Below are positions 18,042 to 26,777 of a stretch of 64,000 nucleotides of DNA, one piece after another. The notes beneath the pieces are model-generated. The model worked only from the letters and a program-made list of their open reading frames with translations, had not been told where the DNA came from and did not search any database. The translations under genes were made by a program, and so were the position numbers. This stretch comes from Stieleria varia (GTDB lineage: Bacteria; Planctomycetota; Planctomycetia; Pirellulales; Pirellulaceae): contig NZ_CP151726.1 of assembly GCF_038443385.1 (NCBI RefSeq), positions 6,138,001 to 6,202,000 on the forward strand, given 5' to 3'. Within the stretch, counting starts at the first letter, position 1, and every line of letters starts with the position of its first letter.

Positions 18042-18773
18042 ATGAACGACAAAGCCGACTCCCACCACAGGTTTCAAACGACACGCTGGAGCATGGTGCG
18101 AGGAGCGGCTTGCCAGTCAGGTTCCGATCAATCGAAACATGCATTGGCCGAACTGTGTGAGTTGTACTGGCCACCGCTGTACGCCTATCTGCGGCGATGT
18201 GGTTTGTCGCCTGCCGACAGCGAAGACATGGTACAAGGTTTTTTTGCGCGGTTGCTCGAGCGGGAAGACTTTGGTTCGTTGTCACCGGAGAAAGGACGCT
18301 TTCGATCTTTTCTTCTGGCGTCACTAAAGCACTTCCTCAGCAACGAGCGTGACCGAGCGAGAACGATCAAACGTGGCGGTAAGGCACGCACAATCTCGCT
18401 GGAATGCGACGAAGCCGAGCGAAATTTCACTCTCTACGCCGCTCAAAATGAAACGGCGGAAGTCGTTTTTGAGAGGCAATGGGCACTCACGATGCTCCAT
18501 ACGGCAAAGAACCGGCTGATCGAAGAACAGGGGGCGCAAGACCAGAAACTGAGTCATGCATTGATTGCTTACCTCACTCCGGATGCCAGTTTGCCAACCT
18601 ACGCGGACGTCGCCAAGGAGTTCGCGGTATCGGAAGGCAGCGTCAAAATGGCGATCAGCCGCATGCGGAAGCGTTATCGTGAAATCCTGCGTTCGGAAAT
18701 CGCGCAAACCGTGTCGTCACCCCAGGAGATCGAAGAAGAGCTGCAACATCTGATTTCTGCGTTGCAATCATGA
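18042..18773 (+). CDS. ECF sigma factor paired with the upstream kinase
   Basis: This is a 243-residue sigma-70 family protein. It begins 'MNDKADSHHRFQTTRWSMV', the start seen in planctomycete sigma factors encoded next to zinc-ribbon kinases. Region 2 is about 30-95 ('LCELYWPPLYAYLRR' and 'DSEDMVQGFFARLLEREDFG'). Region 4 is about 175-235 ('PTYADVAKEFAVSEGSVKMA' and 'ISRMRKRYREILRSEIAQTV'). It lies 14 nt after the kinase stop in the same operon. The arrangement suggests that kinase signalling controls this sigma factor, possibly by phosphorylation, since no anti-sigma gene is adjacent. That link is inference from synteny. Confidence 0.9.
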   Translation: MNDKADSHHRFQTTRWSMVRGAACQSGSDQSKHALAELCELYWPPLYAYLRRCGLSPADSEDMVQGFFARLLEREDFGSLSPEKGRFRSFLLASLKHFLSNERDRARTIKRGGKARTISLECDEAERNFTLYAAQNETAEVVFERQWALTMLHTAKNRLIEEQGAQDQKLSHALIAYLTPDASLPTYADVAKEFAVSEGSVKMAISRMRKRYREILRSEIAQTVSSPQEIEEELQHLISALQS

Positions 18774-18980
18774 AAAAGCTCTTCCCTATCATCCGTCTGG
18801 TCAACCGGCGAACCCATCATCCAGAGTTTCAAAATACAGAGGATTTCTCACATCTATGAAATCGAATGGGCAGTTCGCTGAATTGCCCTGGAGTAAGACT
18901 CCGCAAATCCGGAAACACTATGCTGCACGGTGTGACTGAAATCTTTCACAAGTAATCGTATCGAATTTAGAAAGACACGT

Positions 18981-20369
18981 ATGAAACGAGAACGCATTTT
19001 CCTTTTTTTGATCGTCGTCCTCTGGATGCTGATTGAAACGTCGGCAAGGATGCTTGCGGAGGAACCGAAACTGACGCCGCAGACGCTTGATCGGCTTGCC
19101 GAACCCTATGTTGACGGTGGGATCGTTCAGGCGATGTCGGTGGGCGTGATCGATGGTGCGCGTACCTGGACACGGCACTATGGAAAATTGGGTAAAGACA
19201 ATTCCATGCCACCGACCGACCAGACCGTCTACGAAATCGGGTCCATCACCAAAGTCTTCACCGGCGTGCTACTAGCTGACGCAGTGGTTCAAAAGCGACT
19301 GAGCTTGGATGATCCCTTAAGCAAGGTACTGCCCGAACTGGGCAAGCAAAACCCTGAGCTTGCCGAGCGAATCACGCTGCTCAACCTTTCGACGCACACC
19401 TCTGCATTGCCTCGATTGCCCGGCAATTGGATCCCCAAGGACTTCAATGATCCGTATGCCGACTACAACCGCTCTCAATTGGATCAATTTCTGGCCGGTT
19501 ACCGACTGCTGCATACACCGGGAAAGTACCGAGAGTACTCCAATTTAGGTGTCGGCTTGTTGGGTGACATTCTGGTACGCAAAAGCGAACTTGAGTACGA
19601 AGCGTTGGTGCGTCAAACCATCTTTGAGCCATTGAAGATGTCTGACAGCCACTGCCTCGCAAACGCCGCAGCGGACGTTGCGCCCCCGCACAACGTTGCC
19701 AACGCTCCCGATCATCAATGGAGCTTCAACGTCCTGGCTCCCTGTGGAGCGATCCGCAGCAATACAGCCGACATGCTGAAGTTTGCTCAAGCGTGTTTGG
19801 TACCACCGGACAGCGATCTTGGAAAAGCGATCGATCTGGGCTGGAAACAACACTTGCCGGCAGACAAATCAGCGTTTGCGATGGGACTCGGTTGGCACAT
19901 CGCACGAGATGGTGAAACTCGATGGCACAATGGTCAAACGGGCGGATATCACACCATGTTGATGGTCAATCGTAAGTTGAATGCAGCCGTGATTGTGATG
20001 TGCAACACGGCGACAGAGAAGATCGACGCGGTGGCAGAGCAAGCCATCCAAACGATTGCAGGGATGAAGGTAGAACCGATGTCCGTGCCAAAGACAGTGA
20101 AGGTATCGACCGATGCGATGAACGCGTTGGCGGGAAACTACCGGCTTAGTCCATTGGTCACCATCAGCGTGCGGGTCGACGACGACGTATTGCGGGTTCG
20201 CTTGACCGGCCAACCCGAGCTGCCGGTTTATCCATCAAGTGAAACGAATTGGGAGTACCGAGCCGTCAAAGCAACCCTTGTGTTTGAACTTGACGATAGT
20301 GGCAAAGCAAAATCACTGACGCTGCACCAAAACGGAATGAAGCTCCCTGCGCCGAGGATCTCCCCATAG
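18981..20369 (+). CDS. Secreted serine hydrolase, beta-lactamase class C / peptidase S12 family
   Basis: This is a 462-residue protein. A basic start and hydrophobic core ('IFLFLIVVLWMLIETSARML') give a signal peptide or anchor. The catalytic serine motif S-x-x-K is 'SITK' at residues 88-91. The second motif Y-x-N appears as 'YSN' in 'KYREYSNLGVGLLGD'. The third, H/K-x-G, is 'HNGQTGG'. All three are intact, so an active penicillin-binding or esterase-type hydrolase is expected in the periplasm, acting on peptidoglycan peptides, D-amino acid peptides or small esters. The C-terminal 100 residues are the lipocalin-like domain often attached to this family. It stands alone, with about 200 nt before and 160 nt after. 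Confidence 0.9.
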   Translation: MKRERIFLFLIVVLWMLIETSARMLAEEPKLTPQTLDRLAEPYVDGGIVQAMSVGVIDGARTWTRHYGKLGKDNSMPPTDQTVYEIGSITKVFTGVLLADAVVQKRLSLDDPLSKVLPELGKQNPELAERITLLNLSTHTSALPRLPGNWIPKDFNDPYADYNRSQLDQFLAGYRLLHTPGKYREYSNLGVGLLGDILVRKSELEYEALVRQTIFEPLKMSDSHCLANAAADVAPPHNVANAPDHQWSFNVLAPCGAIRSNTADMLKFAQACLVPPDSDLGKAIDLGWKQHLPADKSAFAMGLGWHIARDGETRWHNGQTGGYHTMLMVNRKLNAAVIVMCNTATEKIDAVAEQAIQTIAGMKVEPMSVPKTVKVSTDAMNALAGNYRLSPLVTISVRVDDDVLRVRLTGQPELPVYPSSETNWEYRAVKATLVFELDDSGKAKSLTLHQNGMKLPAPRISP

Positions 20370-20528
20370 CCTCATGAAGACATTCCACTCTCAATCTGAC
20401 TGAATGGATGACGTAAAACGTACCGGAAAAATTGATTTCAAATCTACCTTATCTGGTGGCACGGGGATTGGGGACTAGCTCACAGCGTCCACGGAGTCCC
20501 GCGCCGCATTGATTTCTTATCCAAGTGA

Positions 20529-21095
20529 GTGACCGTGCCCACTAGCCAACACATCGCCCTTCGCCCGCTGATCCGCTACCTCGGTCTGCTCATACCGCTT
20601 CTTATTGGCGTGCCCTACGCAATCGGAACGCTGTACTTTGTCCTGAACCCTGACGTCGCGGTCAAGGAATGGCCCGGCGTTTTGATGTCAGTGTTCTTTG
20701 CGACCCTTGGACTGGTCAGTGGGTGGAGATGGTGGCGGATCGGTGCCGAGATCGGTCAAGACGAAATCGCAATGCGAGGCTTGCTTTTTAGTGTCTATGT
20801 TCCTATCGATGGCTTTGATCGAGTCAACAAGGTGTGGATAGAAACCAACCATCATGAGCAAGGAAAGGGCAAGACGTATCAGTATCGTTTCGTTGACGCT
20901 AATGAATCCGTCGTGGGAAAGATTCCCGCCAGCGTCGAAATGTGCGTTGATTTCCAGTCGTTTCTTTCGAAGCTGGAGCAAATCGCGGCAGGCAACCGAA
21001 AAACCTCAGCCGGTTCGTCAAGCCGGCAACTCTCCAGTAAACCAGTCGATGAGTGGACGATTCAAGACATTGAACGGTACGAACAGGAGAACTAA
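20529..21095 (+). CDS. Membrane protein of unknown function
   Basis: This is a 188-residue protein. I used the GTG at 20529; a second GTG two codons on is equally possible. Two hydrophobic helices, residues about 17-40 ('LGLLIPLLIGVPYAIGTLYF') and 48-68 ('PGVLMSVFFATLGLVSGWRW'), are followed by a soluble domain of about 110 residues. The layout of two N-terminal helices then a beta-rich 'EIAMRGLLFSVYVPIDGFDR' stretch resembles PH-like or DUF-type bacterial membrane proteins, but I do not recognise the family. The C-terminal 'WTIQDIERYEQEN' tail is charged. It stands alone on the plus strand and converges with the DUF3592 gene. Confidence 0.6.
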   Translation: MTVPTSQHIALRPLIRYLGLLIPLLIGVPYAIGTLYFVLNPDVAVKEWPGVLMSVFFATLGLVSGWRWWRIGAEIGQDEIAMRGLLFSVYVPIDGFDRVNKVWIETNHHEQGKGKTYQYRFVDANESVVGKIPASVEMCVDFQSFLSKLEQIAAGNRKTSAGSSSRQLSSKPVDEWTIQDIERYEQEN

Positions 21096-21332
21096 TTGTG
21101 ACAGGCCGCCTGAGCTTTGACTACGCTCAAAGTTCTCCGGTCGTGACTAGATCGCCCAGCGAAACGTCATCATCCAATAACTCGATCTGGCTCACTGCCG
21201 GCCGAGAGCTGAGCTTGGCCAATTGAGCGTTCACTACCATCTCCGATTTCACCTGAGCGTCAATGCATGATTTGATCTCGTGTGACCGCAAACCGTTTTC
21301 GCGACGATGCAATCAAGAACTCCATTGATGCC

Positions 21333-21803
21333 TCATTGTTTAGTCGTCGTGCCTCGATGACTCATCATCAGATCCCTGGACAGTCGAAAAGTTTCTCCTA
21401 GAAAACAGAAGAACAAGAATGCCGAGGCAGCCGGCCATCCCCAAAGGGAGATCCATCGATCCGCCAACACTTGATCCGTGCGAGTCGGATCGTAAAGGAC
21501 ATTGATCGTGTCGCCCACTTTGACTCGTGAAAAAGAAGCGTCGATCGTCGCTTGTCTTGACTGTCCATTGGCTGTCGGAAATTTCACGTGCCAGATGGGA
21601 GAATCCAAGTTGTCCGTTCCGACCTTTACTGTTTCGATCTTGGTAACGGTGGCTGTTGCCCTTTCACCACGGCTGACGAGAATCCATGAGTGATAGGTGG
21701 TGTAGATACAAGCACCTAACGAGATCGTTACCGTCAAAAAACAGGTAATGATTCGGTACCACCCAGGACGTCCCGGGGTCGTGTCTTGATCGGATAGTGA
21801 CAT
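21333..21803 (-). CDS. DUF3592 domain membrane protein
   Basis: This is a 156-residue protein. I chose the ATG at 21803 because GAGG lies 9 nt upstream; an ATG five codons earlier has no ribosome-binding site. A membrane helix at about 15-38 ('IITCFLTVTISLGACIYTTY') is followed by 'ATATVTKIETVKVG' and 'VGDTINVLYDPTRTDQVL', the beta-barrel core of DUF3592 (G-x-x-V-x-V-x-Y-[DN]-P). A second helix is at about 120-140 ('LWGWPAASAFLFFCFLG'). Two spans bracketing a periplasmic DUF3592 loop is the usual form. Function is unknown. A 510-bp repeat element begins 25-40 nt upstream of its start and may have displaced or altered its promoter. Confidence 0.8.
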   Translation of the reverse strand: MSLSDQDTTPGRPGWYRIITCFLTVTISLGACIYTTYHSWILVSRGERATATVTKIETVKVGTDNLDSPIWHVKFPTANGQSRQATIDASFSRVKVGDTINVLYDPTRTDQVLADRWISLWGWPAASAFLFFCFLGETFRLSRDLMMSHRGTTTKQ

Positions 21804-21828
21804 CGCATTGAACCTCATTCGGTGTGTT

Positions 21829-22362
21829 GGCTAAAACTGGGCTGTTCAAAATTTGGAGTTGACTTGATGTTTCGGCGTTTTTCTTGGAGCCGTTTCTTGT
21901 CCACTGCCACCTCCCCCAAGGAACTTGGGGGAGGTCGAGCAGAGCCGTTTAGGCGAATGCGAGGGAGGGGGCATTGCGAGCCGGTTGGGCATTAGAGCAC
22001 GGTTTGCCCAGCGTAGGCCCTCTTCCGGATCTTGCTTCGCTCGATCCGACCTCCCCCAGCTGCGGAGACTGCTGATTTAGTCGTGTTGCATTGTGACTGT
22101 GAGCCGATGGCGCTAGCCACGGGCCTCGAACGGTTCCGTCAACACCATTAGGCCCGCGGCTAGTGGCCTGTTGATTTAATCGAAATTGGGAACGCAAGGG
22201 TGAGCCGTGGGCCGTAAGGCACCGGGCAATGCGGTAGGCCCGGCCGCTTACGCGTCGCGGCTCACTAAATCAGCAGTCTCCTGCGCCGGGAGAGGTGACA
22301 GAAACTTGCGGAGCGCCACAGTGCTACAACCCCAAATCTTGAACAGCCCAGGCTAAAACTGG
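21829..22362. mobile_element. MITE-like repeat element with terminal inverted repeats
   Basis: The 12-mer GGCTAAAACTGG occurs at 21829-21840 and again at 22351-22362. Just inside are inverted ends: 'GCTGTTCAAAATTTGGAGTT' on the left and its near reverse complement 'AACCCCAAATCTTGAACAGC' on the right (two mismatches in the compared stretch). No transposase frame is present in the 510 bp between. Inside are nested palindromes: CCTCCCCCAAG...CTTGGGGGAGG near 21909-21932, an 18-bp perfect inverted repeat at 22064-22081 / 22264-22281, and the 'GTGAGCCG...GCGGCCGGG' module. Parts of it recur at 34046-34133, 40999-41078 and 49514-49830. The direct repeat is consistent with target duplication, though it overlaps the inverted ends by a few bases. 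Confidence 0.65.
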
Positions 22363-22373
22363 TTGCGGCATCA

Positions 22374-23100
22374 CTATGGACGACGACCGGCAGCGTTTGG
22401 CCTAGCAAATGACGGCTTGATTCCATTGGGGTTTCTCAACAGCTCCAATGCTGCTTGTCGGGCTTCGTAGGACATCCGGCCGCCAGTCGACGTTCCGGCC
22501 TTTTGTTGGCCCAACGCTGGTTCCGTTGCGGCAGGCCGGTTAGTAGATGCGGTTGAACCAGGGCTGGAAAGTTGGTACGCGCCCCCAGATTGTGGAGCCG
22601 AACTCCAGTGCGTGTGAATTCCTTGAAAGCGGATTTCGCGAGACTTGGAGACCAAACCGACGTAGGTAAGACTTTTCCAAAAAGCGTGGTGGCGTATGAG
22701 CTCCTCGACCCCAGTGGCATGAAAATCGACTTGACCAAACACGGAGTACATCGCCGTCCCGTCACGCCACCGTTTGTTGCGAAGTTTCGCGAATCCCGAG
22801 CATAAGAAAATAAAACTGACCTCGACTTGCGTCATTCGCTGTATCCACGGAGGTCTCCGAAAGAAGTGCACATCATCCTGATGCGGTGACTTCGGTTCGA
22901 TCTGCCAGCCCAATCGATTGGTTCTAGGCGCCAACATGAAAAACAAGAAGGTGCTTCGCGCAACTGAACACCAATGGTGTTGCGTTCGTGGAACGACGCA
23001 AAGATCGTGTACCGCCCAACACATGTCCCTCGCAGAGCGCATCCGGCGATGAATAGCAATGCTGCCTGCACTCCCAACTAAGAAATGCAGATCACGCCGA
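22374..23100 (-). pseudogene. Decayed HTTM (gamma-carboxylase-like) membrane protein gene
   Basis: Recognisable pieces of an HTTM-type (vitamin K-dependent gamma-carboxylase-like) protein lie in different minus-strand frames. One frame near 22700-22830 reads 'QVEVSFIFLCSGFAKL' then 'RWRDGTAMYSVFG', the Q-x-x-[LV]...[FY]-x-x-[SA]-G-x-[AS]-K-L...W-x-D-G-[ST]-A-[LM] signature. A second frame near 22880-23077 carries 'GRYTIFASFHERNTIGVQL', the S-x-x-x-R-N part that should precede it. Frame changes between them and the loss of the rest point to a dead gene. The 3' end is 12 nt from the repeat element at 21829-22362. Assignment rests on motif recall and the fragments are diverged. Confidence 0.5.
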
Positions 23101-24122
23101 CGTATCCGTCGATCCAAAGAAGAATGCTGTCGCGTCGTCTTCCCCATCGAGTCGACTGATTGCTTGCAGTCGCATCAGATCACCGAGCAAATGATCATCG
23201 GCTTGTTGCTCAGAGGGAATCTCCTTGATCACCTCTCGATGCGTTTCTTCATCTGCTGTTGATGCAGGTCTGGAATGCAACCTTCCAAGTCCGAATCCAA
23301 CGCTTGCAATTCTCATTGCGTTTGCTCACCTTGCCGGGACAACCTTTCTGAAAAGCTCCGAGAAACGAATGGCACGTATCGGGTAAAAAAAAACCGCGGC
23401 CCGAATTTGAATCCTTCAAATTCAGACCGCGGTCTTGCCGCGACTTGCGCACTGGGCACTGCAATCCTTTGCTGTGTCAAGTCTCAAGCGTCATTGCGGC
23501 AAACGAAAATTGGGGAGTGACTTCCTTTGTCGCAAGCCCGGGGTAAGACTTGCTGGCAGAGTCCGTTTGGCCAACTCCCAATGTGACAATTGCGTCCTTG
23601 CTCAGGTCCGCGATGAGCCAATTCGTTCAGCTCATGCGAGGTCGGTTGATGATCGTTCCGTTGTGTGCCAGTGTGCTGCGTCAGGTCTCGATGCAGACTG
23701 GCGTGAACGATCCGTGTTGATCAGGAATGGCAGTCGGTGGTGTGATGATCCGAAGGGACTCGCAAGTCGTTGGTGACATAATTCTGAGCAAGACTCGGAA
23801 CTCGCATGGGTCACGCACTCCGGTGATTTGAAAAGTTGTTTCAAAAGTAACACTCGTTGCAGCCGTTGTTGCTGGCGGCGATTTGTGTCACTCACGATGG
23901 GCCAGAATTTGGCGTTCTCGCTTAGCTGTGTCAACAACAAAGTTCGATTACTTTTTCATGTTCATTTCACCGATGACGTTTTTTTTCGCAAATCGTTTGG
24001 CAAAACGATTTAAAAAACTTTTCGTTTTTCAATTCGCGCACACCCATGCAACTGCATCTGGTAAAACGGTGCGTTCTTGAGGGTTCGAAATGAGCGACGA
24101 GGTAACTGTCAACGATTTCTAG
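23101..24122. other. Long intergenic region with gene debris and one terminator
   Basis: About 1 kb without an intact gene. A minus-strand open frame at 23477-23625 ends 'SYPGLATKEVTPQFSFAAMT...' and has protein-like composition, but its upstream side is closed by a stop and no start codon is convincing; it looks like the 3' end of a lost gene. A strong minus-strand terminator follows at 23385-23433. The last 180 bases before 24123 are AT-rich with a small palindrome (AAATCGTTT-GGC-AAAACGATTT near 23990-24012) and probably contain the promoter of the glycosyltransferase gene. Confidence 0.5.
23385..23433 (-). terminator. Rho-independent terminator on the minus strand
   Basis: Positions 23393-23411 and 23415-23433 form a 19-bp stem with two mismatches and a 3-nt loop (ACCGCGG...CCGCGGT). 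On the minus strand the stem is followed at once by nine T residues (A-tract 23385-23393 on the plus strand). This is the clearest intrinsic terminator in the window. No intact gene precedes it on the minus strand, only a roughly 48-codon gene remnant ending at 23477, so it either outlived its gene or ends an unrecognised small RNA. Confidence 0.8.
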
Positions 24123-24923
24123 ATGTCCAACGCCGCACATTATTGGTCACGCGATTACGTCGCGCAAATGCAAGCTTTGCTGGGACCGGATGCTTGCCGA
24201 AAACTTGCGATCTACGAGTTGCCCGATTCGTTTTTGCTGTCCGTCATTGTCCCCGTCTACAACGAACGTGACACGGTCGCTGGTGTCGTTGAGCGGCTTG
24301 CATCCACTGGCATTCCCATGCAGGTCATTCTTGTCGATGACGGCAGTCAAGATGGCACAGGAGACGTCCTGGAGGGCTTGGCAGATGGACAAGGTGTCCT
24401 TGCTTGTCGTCATGAAAGGAATCTCGGTAAAGGTGCAGCGATCCGTACCGCGTTGGGTTCTGTGAAGGGTGACTTGGTGGTGATCCAAGACGCAGATCGT
24501 GAATATGATCCGTCGGACTTCCGTTACTTGATTCAACCGCTGCTATCAGGCGAAGCAGATGTCGCATATGGGACACGCTACGGCCACTACGACCGCCAGC
24601 TTTCTCCGTGGTGGCATCAAGCCGTCAACGGGCTGATCACTTGGCTGGCGAGCATCGCCATCGGCATCCGGCTGAGCGATGTCGAAACCTGCTACAAGAT
24701 GGTTCCACGCGAGCATCTCGCCGCGATCGAGAGCGATCTGCGCGAGAACCGATTCGGCATTGAGATCGAATTGACCGCGCGTTTGGCGAGACGCGGGCTG
24801 CGGTTTACCGAACGACCGATTCGTTACCAGCACAGGTGGTATGGCGAAGGAAAAAAGATCGGCTGGAAAGACGGCGTGGGCGCCCTTTGGTGCATTCTGA
24901 AATACGGACTGCTGAGACGCTGA
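24123..24923 (+). CDS. Family 2 glycosyltransferase, dolichyl-phosphate mannose synthase-like
   Basis: This is a 266-residue GT-A fold protein. After a 38-residue lead it shows 'LSVIVPVYNERDTVAGVVER', then 'VILVDDGSQDGT', 'RHERNLGKGAAIRTAL' and the metal-binding 'VIQDADREYDPSD'. Later 'ETCYKMVPREHLAAI' and 'RFGIEIELTARLARRGLRF' match DPM1/bacterial polyprenyl-phosphate glycosyltransferases (K-M-[FV] and E-[IV]-E-x-[TL] motifs). There are no C-terminal membrane helices, only the internal 'LITWLASIAIGIRL' stretch. It likely transfers a sugar from a nucleotide donor to polyprenyl phosphate on the inner leaflet. It stands alone, and the next gene is convergent. Confidence 0.9.
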   Translation: MSNAAHYWSRDYVAQMQALLGPDACRKLAIYELPDSFLLSVIVPVYNERDTVAGVVERLASTGIPMQVILVDDGSQDGTGDVLEGLADGQGVLACRHERNLGKGAAIRTALGSVKGDLVVIQDADREYDPSDFRYLIQPLLSGEADVAYGTRYGHYDRQLSPWWHQAVNGLITWLASIAIGIRLSDVETCYKMVPREHLAAIESDLRENRFGIEIELTARLARRGLRFTERPIRYQHRWYGEGKKIGWKDGVGALWCILKYGLLRR

Positions 24924-24954
24924 GTTGCTGCCGGCGATTGACCAGGTTTCGACG

Positions 24955-25932
24955 CTACAGGCCCGCGCTGATGCGGCTGAACTCGACGCAAAGCGTGGAA
25001 AGATTCAACACGAAATGAATCAGGATCGGGATCGCAAGCCGCCCCGTTTGGCGGTACACATAGCCGAGTCCGATCGAGAACACGAACAGCGGGATCGGCG
25101 CGGCACCTTGACCCAAATGCATCAACGCAAAGAAAACGCTCGAAGCAAGAATGGGTGCCCAGCTCGTGAAGATCATGACCGAGCGAGGTTTTGGATCCGA
25201 ATGATTCGAGAGCATGCGATTTGCCAATGTCTGTAAGCCGCCTTGCAGGAGCATTCGGAACGCGAGTTCCTCGGCGACCGGCGTCACAATCACCGCGGAA
25301 ACGAGCAGCAGTGCAAATGAGTCCCAGGTGGGGTCGCTTGCCATCGTATCGAGCAGCAGATGCCGATACGGGACCAGCCAGGAAACCAACGAACTGATCA
25401 GCAGCACAGGAGAAAGAATCCAGACGGCCGCAATCAACCCACGTCGAACATCAGCGAAGGTCACGCCCAAGCCGAAAGCCGACAAAGGTCGCCGATAGGA
25501 GGCTTGAAGCCAGACGAGCGTGAGCAAGATGGCAGAAAAACTGGCGAAGGTGTGAAGGACGATGGCGCGACGGTACTGATTTCGTTGCTTCGTCGAATCG
25601 ACAGCGTGTTCGGATTGCTTTGCGAGGACTGCGTCGATTTCCGGTTTCGCCACTTGTTCCGCCGGAACACTTTGCCGCAACGAATTCGGCGACGGGGTGC
25701 CGGCAAACGCGTAGGCGGCAAGCACGTACGCGATGATGAAGCTGCCGATCATGATCAGAAAGTCCGACCACTCCCAAAAGGGTTTGGCCTCAGGGTCGGA
25801 TTCGAGCAGTGGAGTTCGCCGACCGAGCGCAAACCATTTGACCGCCCAGAGTAGCCAGAGAACGACACCTGCAACGACACCGATCCAGACGAGGATGTTC
25901 AGTGTCCAGAAGACAAGCGTCGCAGGCTCCAT
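24955..25932 (-). CDS. CPBP family intramembrane metalloprotease (CAAX/Abi type)
   Basis: This is a 325-residue polytopic protein. I start at the ATG at 25932, two bases after the pgsA stop codon; the longer frame runs into pgsA in another frame. About eight hydrophobic helices are visible. The catalytic motifs of the Rce1/CPBP family are intact: 'VAEELAFRMLLQGG' (E-E-x3-R), 'FALMHLGQG' (F-x3-H) and 'LIHFVLNLS' (H-x3-N). These glutamate/histidine proteases cleave within membranes; in bacteria they process peptides, anti-sigma factors or act in immunity, and the substrate here is unknown. Translation is probably coupled to pgsA. Confidence 0.87.
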   Translation of the reverse strand: MEPATLVFWTLNILVWIGVVAGVVLWLLWAVKWFALGRRTPLLESDPEAKPFWEWSDFLIMIGSFIIAYVLAAYAFAGTPSPNSLRQSVPAEQVAKPEIDAVLAKQSEHAVDSTKQRNQYRRAIVLHTFASFSAILLTLVWLQASYRRPLSAFGLGVTFADVRRGLIAAVWILSPVLLISSLVSWLVPYRHLLLDTMASDPTWDSFALLLVSAVIVTPVAEELAFRMLLQGGLQTLANRMLSNHSDPKPRSVMIFTSWAPILASSVFFALMHLGQGAAPIPLFVFSIGLGYVYRQTGRLAIPILIHFVLNLSTLCVEFSRISAGL

Positions 25933-25934
25933 GA

Positions 25935-26537
25935 TCACTGGTCCGTTGAATCTTGGCTCATCACGCGAGCGGCAGCGATGCTGTAGTCGTACCCGGAGTA
26001 GATGGTCAGCGCAATCGATCCCCACAGCAGGACTTGGGTCACCACGATCAGCCATGCCGCTGGAGTCTCAACAATCAGTGTCAAGAGGACGGCAATGATC
26101 GCGGCGCACTGGAGGACCATTTTCCACTTGCCGAGCCAACTGGCGGAAAAGTCACCCCCGGCGCCCTCAATCATTCCTCGCAAACTGGTCACCAGCAGCT
26201 CGCGGCCGACCACCGCAGTTGCCATCCAAGCAGCAACGCCGCTGGATGCAACGCTGACCAATGAGATGAACGAGCCACAAATGATGATTTTGTCCACAAA
26301 TGGGTCAAAAATGCGGCCGAACTTGGTCACTTGGCCGTATTTTCGGGCCCAGTAGCCATCCATCCAGTCCGTGGACGCAGCAACCACAAAAACAGTCAGG
26401 GCAGATTTGTAGTAGGTCAGCGGGATCAGAACCATGACGGCAATAGCCAGCCCGAACCGGACACTCGTCAGAGCGTTGGGAACGTTGTAGATCGAGACTG
26501 GTTTCGTCGCACTCATCACAGTACACATGATGATCAC
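25935..26537 (-). CDS. pgsA: CDP-diacylglycerol-glycerol-3-phosphate 3-phosphatidyltransferase
   Basis: This is a 200-residue membrane enzyme of phosphatidylglycerol synthesis: CDP-diacylglycerol plus sn-glycerol 3-phosphate gives phosphatidylglycerophosphate and CMP. It begins 'NVPNALTSVRFGLAIAVMVL', the usual N-terminal helix. The CDP-alcohol phosphotransferase signature D-G-x2-A-R-x8-G-x3-D-x3-D is complete in 'MDGYWARKYGQVTKFGRIFD' and the following 'PFVDK'. Four or five membrane helices follow. The start could also be Met8 (26516); neither has a clear ribosome-binding site. It precedes the CPBP protease gene by 2 nt. PgsA is favoured over PssA by the N-P-N-x-L-T-x-x-R start and the length. 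Confidence 0.88.
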   Translation of the reverse strand: MIIMCTVMSATKPVSIYNVPNALTSVRFGLAIAVMVLIPLTYYKSALTVFVVAASTDWMDGYWARKYGQVTKFGRIFDPFVDKIIICGSFISLVSVASSGVAAWMATAVVGRELLVTSLRGMIEGAGGDFSASWLGKWKMVLQCAAIIAVLLTLIVETPAAWLIVVTQVLLWGSIALTIYSGYDYSIAAARVMSQDSTDQ

Positions 26538-26777
26538 CGTCGGGAAGCGTGGAAAGGGGAGTAGGAATCTGAGCCCGGGCCCCCTATGGAGGTGACAACG
26601 TCTCCATCAACCAGAGCCCGCCGAACGTCGGACGCGGCGCGGCGGTACATCACGGTTCATAAATCAAAAGTCTGTCGCAATGTGTTCACCGACCCTGATT
26701 GAGGGGAGTTCAAGGCGAACGGTAGATAAATCTGCACCCGCCGTAGTGGACGAGGTCATTGTTCATCTGCCTCTCGC

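Noticed and set aside
21127-21312. 61-codon minus-strand frame after the membrane protein gene
   Set aside because: Protein-like in parts ('VSQIELLDDDVSLGDL'), but it has no ribosome-binding site, no known family and may be a remnant; not enough support.
23632-23940. 102-codon minus-strand frame before the orphan terminator
   Set aside because: Ser/Arg/His-rich composition and no plausible start; treated as debris.
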